A DNA stretch of 10,848 nt from an uncultured Prevotella sp. (GTDB lineage Bacteria > Bacteroidota > Bacteroidia > Bacteroidales > Bacteroidaceae): positions 1 through 10,848 of the forward strand of contig CALIIG010000122.1 of NCBI GenBank assembly GCA_938018155.1, read 5' to 3'. Both the position numbers and the translations under genes were made by a program. This document shows, in pieces, positions 6,265 through 10,848 of this stretch. Position 1 is the first letter of the stretch; each line of letters starts with the position of its first letter. Under the pieces are notes generated by a model, which ran no database searches, was not told the DNA's origin, and worked only from the letters and a program-made list of their open reading frames with translations.

Positions 6265-8790
6265 ATGAATCCAACTTCAAAATCTTTAACTTTACTTCTC
6301 ACATTATTAATTTGTACACTTCCTATAACAGGAAAAACCAAAAAGAAAAATAAGGATACGGAGAAAACAGAACTTATAACGCCCAAAAACAGCTTCGATA
6401 CCGCCATCGGAGGCTACACTGTTCATCGGGGAACTATTGACATTTATTCCAAAGCCGGCGATTATCTCTTCGCCATTCCAAAGTCATTACTGGGCAAAGA
6501 TCTTCTGCTAACATCGCGCGTTTCAACCACAAGCAATAATTCAAGTACCGTTGCAGGCGAAATGCCTCACTCGCCAGTGCTCATCCAATTTTCAACAACT
6601 GGCGAGCGATTATTCATTCATAAGAAACCAACAAAAGACATTTGCGACCCTAATTCTTCACTACAAGCCTCGTTTAACCGAAACTTTGCAGCCCCCGTTT
6701 GGAAATCATATAAGATAAAAGCCGCCAGCGACAGCTCTGTTTTAGTTGATTTATCACCTCTCTTTACCGGAGATATAAAAGAACTTAACCCTTTTAAAAC
6801 GGGTGTTCCACAGGCTACAATGTCGGGAAGTCCTGTTAATGACCTTTGCATGATAACCGGCATTAAGACGTTTCCCAGGAATGTTCAAATCAAGTCACTG
6901 CTGGGATACAGTTCAAAAGGCGAGCCATTCACGGTTACCATGACACGCAATATTATCGTGTTACCTGAAAAACCCATGCGCCCCCGCTATGCCGACCCGC
7001 GCATAGGCTACTTTGATGAGAAGAAGGAATACTTTACAGACAAGGAAGATGGCGTCGTACCCGTGTCGTATATTAAGCGTTGGAATCTTCAGCCTGTTGA
7101 CTCATCGGCCTACGCTCGCGGCGAATTGACCGAGGTTATTAAGCCTATTGTGTTCTACATTGACACCGCAATCCCACGCAAATGGCGGCCTTATATTAAA
7201 GAAGGTGTGCTTGAATGGAACAAGGCTTTTGAGAAGATTGGTTACAAGAATGTGATACAAGTAAAGGACTATCCCGCCAACGACCCTGAATTTGACCCTG
7301 ATGATATTCGATACAATTGCTACCGAATGATCACCACTAACGTTGAAAACTCGATGGGACCATGTTGTTCCGACCCCCGGACAGGCGAAATAATACAGGG
7401 CGATGTTTTGTTTTATTTCAACAGTGTTAAGCTGCTTCATAACTGGCGTTTTGTACAAACGGCAGCCGTTGACGAAAAGGTCAGGGCACGAATATTTGAT
7501 GATGAGCTTACGGGAAGTTCGCTCAGATATGTCGCTACACACGAAATTGGTCACACATTAGGCTTATTACACAATTTCCGTGCGTCAACAGCTTTCCCTG
7601 TCGACTCGCTGCGCTCCGCATCGTTTACACAGAAATATGGCACTACCCCATCCATCATGGATTATGCCCGCTATAATTACGTAGCCCAGCCAGGCGATAA
7701 AAACGTCAATTTATTGCCTCCACCGTTGGGCGTATACGACGAGTATGCCATTGCATGGGGCTATCGTCCTATTCCGTCGGCAGCCACACCCGAAGACGAA
7801 TTAACCACACTGAATCAGTGGATACGTGAGAAAGAGCACAACCCGATGTATCTGTACGGACAGCAATATTTCTTTAATTCCGTCGACCCTACCTGCCAAT
7901 CGGAAGACTTAGGCAACGATGTCGTAAAAGCTGGTGAATATGGAATAAGGAACCTTAAACGCATGATGAGCAAGCTCCCTGTTTGGTGTGTCGACCCAAA
8001 TAAAAATTACAGGCGGCTGCAAGAGGCGTATACTGAAGTGGCCGAGCAGCTTAAGCGTTATATTTACCACGCTGTAATGTACGTGGGAAGCATTTATATG
8101 GACGATCCCGTTGCCGGTGACGGTCGGACAAACTACCATTTTATCGACCGCAATACGCAGTTGGCCGCTCTTCGTTTCGTTCTGAAGAACATTGCCGACC
8201 TGCCTAACTGGATGCTCAACAAAGAGGTAACCGGCAAAACGGGCCTCATTATCTCAGTCCCCGACTTGCAGGCACGCTTCCTCAAAAGCCTGTTCGCTAC
8301 CCCCGTTGCCACCGCTCTCTCGTTATTTGAACAAATGGAACCCGCCAGGGCTCTGACGTATCAAACGCTGATGGACAACATATACAGCTTTGTCTGGGCC
8401 AAAAGTTTGAAGGGCGCAACGCCCGATTTCTACGAGCGTCAGCTCCAGGTGGTGTATGTAAGCTGCCTGCTTCGTGCGCTGTCGTCGAAGCAGGGGGGCC
8501 GCCTTTCCATGCCTTCTGCTCTGAAAGAGGGCTTAAAACCCACCGGCAATAATACCTCTTCGTGCTATGTTGCTTCGGTTAACCATCACGAAAACGAGCG
8601 TTCAACCGCCTTCTTCGACTTTAATTCGATGGAAGATTTCAGAGCCATCAAGAACCCTGCCCATCAGGAAAAGGCAACCCAACTGCTTAAACTGCTGGCA
8701 CGTTTGCGCCATTCGGCACCCACAAAAACGCTCAAAGCGCATTACGACGTGCTGTACCGCGAAATTAAAACCGCTCTGAACGAAAAGTAA
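6265..8790 (+). CDS. Secreted zinc-dependent metalloprotease, DUF5118/DUF5117/DUF4953 type
   Basis: This 841-residue protein is predicted to be an exported zinc endopeptidase. A signal peptide covers about residues 1-23, followed by a lysine-rich linker KTKKKNKDTEK (24-34). The N-terminal part (about 40-290) fits DUF5118/DUF5117: GGYTVHRGTIDIY, then YLFAIPKSLLGKDLLL. The catalytic part shows a complete metzincin motif, HEIGHTLGLLH at 426-436 (zinc ligands H426, H430, H436; catalytic E427), and a Met-turn SIMDY with M465. DPRTGEI lies at 370-376 upstream of the active site. The segment DPTCQSEDLGNDVVKAGEYG with IRNLKR is typical of DUF4953. Length is usual for the family and the active site looks intact. 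Substrate is unknown. Being in a susCD gene set, it probably acts in the periplasm or at the surface to make peptides or free a cargo. No C-terminal type IX sorting domain is apparent to me. The start ATG follows an A-rich leader with no clear ribosome site. Confidence 0.92.
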   Translation: MNPTSKSLTLLLTLLICTLPITGKTKKKNKDTEKTELITPKNSFDTAIGGYTVHRGTIDIYSKAGDYLFAIPKSLLGKDLLLTSRVSTTSNNSSTVAGEMPHSPVLIQFSTTGERLFIHKKPTKDICDPNSSLQASFNRNFAAPVWKSYKIKAASDSSVLVDLSPLFTGDIKELNPFKTGVPQATMSGSPVNDLCMITGIKTFPRNVQIKSLLGYSSKGEPFTVTMTRNIIVLPEKPMRPRYADPRIGYFDEKKEYFTDKEDGVVPVSYIKRWNLQPVDSSAYARGELTEVIKPIVFYIDTAIPRKWRPYIKEGVLEWNKAFEKIGYKNVIQVKDYPANDPEFDPDDIRYNCYRMITTNVENSMGPCCSDPRTGEIIQGDVLFYFNSVKLLHNWRFVQTAAVDEKVRARIFDDELTGSSLRYVATHEIGHTLGLLHNFRASTAFPVDSLRSASFTQKYGTTPSIMDYARYNYVAQPGDKNVNLLPPPLGVYDEYAIAWGYRPIPSAATPEDELTTLNQWIREKEHNPMYLYGQQYFFNSVDPTCQSEDLGNDVVKAGEYGIRNLKRMMSKLPVWCVDPNKNYRRLQEAYTEVAEQLKRYIYHAVMYVGSIYMDDPVAGDGRTNYHFIDRNTQLAALRFVLKNIADLPNWMLNKEVTGKTGLIISVPDLQARFLKSLFATPVATALSLFEQMEPARALTYQTLMDNIYSFVWAKSLKGATPDFYERQLQVVYVSCLLRALSSKQGGRLSMPSALKEGLKPTGNNTSSCYVASVNHHENERSTAFFDFNSMEDFRAIKNPAHQEKATQLLKLLARLRHSAPTKTLKAHYDVLYREIKTALNEK

Positions 8791-8995
8791 ATTGAACTAT
8801 ATTTCATTGATTTTACGAGGTTAACTCCTGGCATAAATTATTTTATCTGCCGCTGTTAACATACAAATATAAAACAATGATTGCAAAAAACACCTCACAA
8901 CGCATGTAGGAACACTTGCTCCTGCATGCACAAATGATGAGTGTTTCGGTACGCATGTCAATATTTTATTTCCCTGTTTCACCATAAACCATCAC
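8791..8995 (+). other. 205-base intergenic gap with inverted repeats
   Basis: No gene is seen. GCATGTAGGA (8902-8911) and TCCTGCATGC (8920-8929) form a 10-pair stem with one G-U pair and an 8-base loop. CGCATGT occurs at 8901-8907 and again at 8952-8958. Two GTTAAC palindromes lie at 8820-8825 and 8855-8860. CATTGaTTTTA (8805-8815) is complementary to TAAAACAATG (8870-8879) with one bulged base. I find no exact TAnnTTTG promoter. The next gene may therefore be read through from the operon or use a promoter I cannot recognise; repeated CGCATGT and paired GTTAAC could be regulator sites. Confidence 0.45.
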
Positions 8996-10435
8996 ATGAA
9001 AAAATCAACATGGCGCAAGCATCATAAATGGTTCGGGCTGATACTGGCGTTCTTTATCGTCATGTTTTCGCTCTCCGGACTGGTGTTAAACCATCCCTCA
9101 CTGTTTGCACCGTTCAGCGTTAGCCGGGCTATGCTCCCGTCAAGCTACCGTTATCATAACTGGAATCAGGGACTGATGAGGGGAACCATCGAATGGAAGA
9201 AGCATATTTTATTGTATGGAAACAACGGGATATGGCTTACCAACCGCCAGGCTGCGGCCTTTACCCTTTTCAACAAAGGGTTGCCACACGGCGTCGATAA
9301 CCTGCAAATTCGCCGGCTTGCCGAAACCAGGCGGGGCCAATTGTTTGCTCTTGGCCAATACGCGCTGTTCCAGTTGCACCGCAACAACACCTGGCACGAG
9401 GTTTCGTTACCCAACGATGAGGGCGACCGACTGACTGACATCACCGTAAAAGCCGACAGCCTGGTTGTTACAAGTCGCTCAAATGTATACCTCTCCCTGC
9501 CGCCCTACCGCCATTTTAACAAAATAACCCTGCCCGCCTCACAGAATAATGACGGCAAGGTTTCGCTCTTCCGGACGATATGGTTATTGCACAGCGGCGA
9601 GCTGTTTGGTACTATAGGTGTCATGATTGTCGATGCCATCGCCATTGTTCTCATATTTTTATCCCTGTCGGGCATTGTGTACTGGCTTGCTCCCCACCCT
9701 CACAACCCCACGGGCAGCCGTGTTGTTCGCAAGCTCACGGCATGGCATAACAGCACAGGCAAGCTCACCATCGCCCTTACATTATTTTTGTGTATAACCG
9801 GCTGGCTGCTGCGACCGCCTGCCCTTATAGCCATTGCCTCGGGCAAAATACCGCCTGTTCCGTTCAGCACCATGGACAGCCGCAATGCCTGGCACGACAA
9901 ATTGCGCTCGCTTCGGTACGATGATGCCACGAACGAATGGCTGCTATACACGTCGAACGGCTTTTATACCATGAGCCGTTTAAACGCAAAACCCCGTCCC
10001 GTAGCCGTGCAACCGCCCGTGAGCGTCATGGGAATTAACGTTGAACAAAGGGATAGCGACGGTACGTGGCTGATAGGATCGTTCAACGGTATGTACCGAT
10101 GGGACCGGCGAAACAACCGTATTACCGACTACTTTACGGGCAAACCCGCGCGTCCGGTGAAGGGAATGCCCGTATCCGACAACGCTATCGCCGGCTATTC
10201 AGCCCACTTTGCCAAAGGCCCTGTGGTGGTTGACTACGGCAAGGGCACCACCGTCATTGCCATGCCACAGCAGATGGCCACGCTGCCCATGTCGTTGCGC
10301 AACGTGTGTCTCGAAATACACACGGGCCGAATGTACACTTTCCTCGGCGGCATTACGGTGCTGTACATCTGCCTGATGGGCATAGCCGTTTTCTGGTGCC
10401 TGTGGACTGGCTGGAAAATCAGGTACAAAAGGTAG
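8996..10435 (+). CDS. PepSY-associated four-helix inner-membrane protein, putative diheme reductase
   Basis: This 479-residue protein resembles Bacteroidales proteins annotated 'PepSY-associated TM helix domain-containing'. I see four membrane helices: about 12-31, 205-231, 254-272 and 448-470. Basic residues at the N terminus, between helices 2 and 3, and at the C terminus place both large loops (about 33-200 and 275-442) in the periplasm. The two halves match: H10 with G14 and G28 parallels H251 with G255 and G269, and LHSG at H199 parallels IHTG at H442. Four such histidines fit the bis-haem arrangement known from PepSY-type siderophore reductases such as FoxB, so transmembrane electron transfer to periplasmic iron, haem or metallophore is the likely job. 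The periplasmic loops do not look like PepSY domains; they carry blade-like repeats at 72-84, 117-129, 157-169, 316-328 and 359-371. The gene lies 205 bases after the protease and before a terminator. Heme binding and substrate are inference. Confidence 0.8.
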   Translation: MKKSTWRKHHKWFGLILAFFIVMFSLSGLVLNHPSLFAPFSVSRAMLPSSYRYHNWNQGLMRGTIEWKKHILLYGNNGIWLTNRQAAAFTLFNKGLPHGVDNLQIRRLAETRRGQLFALGQYALFQLHRNNTWHEVSLPNDEGDRLTDITVKADSLVVTSRSNVYLSLPPYRHFNKITLPASQNNDGKVSLFRTIWLLHSGELFGTIGVMIVDAIAIVLIFLSLSGIVYWLAPHPHNPTGSRVVRKLTAWHNSTGKLTIALTLFLCITGWLLRPPALIAIASGKIPPVPFSTMDSRNAWHDKLRSLRYDDATNEWLLYTSNGFYTMSRLNAKPRPVAVQPPVSVMGINVEQRDSDGTWLIGSFNGMYRWDRRNNRITDYFTGKPARPVKGMPVSDNAIAGYSAHFAKGPVVVDYGKGTTVIAMPQQMATLPMSLRNVCLEIHTGRMYTFLGGITVLYICLMGIAVFWCLWTGWKIRYKR

Positions 10436-10446
10436 CCCCATACAGC

Positions 10447-10490
10447 AAATGGAATCATGGCTTACAACCGTTGTCATGATTCCGTTTTTC
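10447..10490 (+). terminator. Intrinsic terminator after the PepSY-type gene
   Basis: GGAATCATG (10451-10459) pairs perfectly with CATGATTCC (10475-10483), followed by GTTTTTC (10484-10490). An inner ACAA/TTGT pairing (10464-10467 with 10471-10474) can stack on the stem after a small bulge, and AAAT upstream can pair with the GTTT. It lies 15 bases after the stop codon and is the clearest transcription end in the window. Confidence 0.8.
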
Positions 10491-10785
10491 CATTATCCCC
10501 CACCTGTTCCACTGTTATTGATGAGGGGTCACCGTTTTTGGCAGCTCAATTGCCCATGGCCCGGCTATGGTAAGACTGATGCCGTTGATACGGCTTTGTG
10601 TCGATACCGCACGTCAGTCCACGCTTTCCCGTCTTCAAAGAGACCGACAGCATAGCCCCGCCGTTTACCAATGCGGGAGGCTTACAGCTCTTCGCGGTAA
10701 AGATAAACATGATAATGAATTTGCAAAAACTATTCAATAGAAAATTGTTGATAACGTATTTCCCGGGCCTTTGCACTGCAGGGGT
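10491..10785. other. Gene-free, hairpin-rich stretch
   Basis: No credible gene is seen on either strand. Several local hairpins lie here: CCATGGC/GCTATGG at 10554-10570 with a 3-base loop and one G-U pair; GCCGT-TGAT-ACGGC at 10581-10594 followed by TTTGTGT; and TTTACC/GGTAAA (10664-10669 with 10696-10701), continued by GCG/CGC inside with a 3-base bulge. A 97-residue minus-strand frame spans 10546-10839, but it starts inside the flanking repeat and has no recognisable family. The density of hairpins suggests a structured intergenic element or decayed DNA. Confidence 0.45.
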
Positions 10786-10831
10786 CATTGTTCGACGGCC
10801 GTCAGCAACGCTGCCGACGGCCGTCGGACAA
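10786..10831 (-). repeat. REP-like GC-rich palindromic repeat (right copy, inverted)
   Basis: GACGGCCGTC occurs at 10794-10803 and 10816-10825. With the outer arms 10788-10793 and 10826-10831, these form a stem of 16 pairs (one T-G) around a 12-base loop at 10804-10815. The reverse complement matches 35-80 at 36 of 46 positions by hand count, with the arms conserved and the loop divergent, as expected if the hairpin is what is maintained. CCGACGGCCGTCGG at 10814-10827 is itself a perfect palindrome. No U-run follows on either strand, so it is not a typical terminator. Confidence 0.7.
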
Positions 10832-10848
10832 CAAGGCATACGGTTATC

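Noticed and set aside
7102..7554. 150-residue minus-strand frame inside the protease gene
   Set aside because: It lies wholly antisense to the conserved catalytic domain, which is clearly the coding frame.
8798..8805. TATATTTC as a promoter -7 element for the PepSY-type gene
   Set aside because: It departs from TAnnTTTG at the last base, and in this A/T-rich gap such near matches are expected by chance.
8871..8886. CAATGATTG near-palindrome as a possible Fur box
   Set aside because: The match to the classical Fur consensus is short and imperfect, and I do not know a firm Bacteroidetes consensus to compare it with.
10449..10655. 68-residue plus-strand open frame after the PepSY-type gene
   Set aside because: It begins in the terminator stem and shows no protein-like pattern.
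10546..10839. 97-residue minus-strand open frame
   Set aside because: Its start lies inside the hairpin repeat and it runs through several inverted repeats. No signal, domain or family is recognisable; it is more likely part of an intergenic element.

Overview
This window looks like a chromosomal piece of a Bacteroidales bacterium, possibly Prevotellaceae or a relative. The evidence is an adjacent SusC/SusD pair, lipoproteins with short Bacteroidetes-style lipoboxes, a TAnnTTTG-type -7 promoter element with an upstream TTTG, and A-rich leaders without strong Shine-Dalgarno sequences. The family level is a guess.

Layout. Bases 1-80 hold GC-rich palindromic repeat units. A gene-free stretch follows, and a good Bacteroidetes promoter sits at 335-364. 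Five genes then lie on the + strand: a SusC/RagA-type TonB-dependent transporter (496-3768), a SusD/RagB-type lipoprotein (3782-5227), a short lipoprotein of 305 residues (5264-6181), a large secreted metzincin-type zinc protease of the DUF5118/DUF5117/DUF4953 group (6265-8790), and a four-helix PepSY-associated inner-membrane protein (8996-10435). A convincing intrinsic terminator (10447-10490) closes the set. After it comes about 300 bases of gene-free, hairpin-rich DNA, then another copy of the left-end repeat in inverted orientation (10786-10831).

How the genes may work together. SusC and SusD should form a lidded outer-membrane importer. The metzincin could cut host or dietary proteins and feed peptides, or metal or haem cargo freed from them, to the importer. 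The last gene resembles the PepSY-type siderophore reductases, which suggests an iron, haem or metallophore role rather than glycan use. No glycoside hydrolase, sugar-binding lipoprotein or hybrid two-component regulator is present. The small lipoprotein looks like a relative of the Bacteroidetes 'putative zinc-binding metallopeptidase' lipoproteins but has no HExxH motif, so it may be a protease-derived binding protein.

The most notable observations are the two-fold internal duplication of the last protein, with four matching histidines and periplasmic repeats that look like beta-propeller blades; the catalytically empty peptidase-like lipoprotein; a strong hairpin between genes 3 and 4 that could set the ratio of importer to protease; and inverted copies of one repeat family at both ends. 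All functional links are inferred from family knowledge and gene order.
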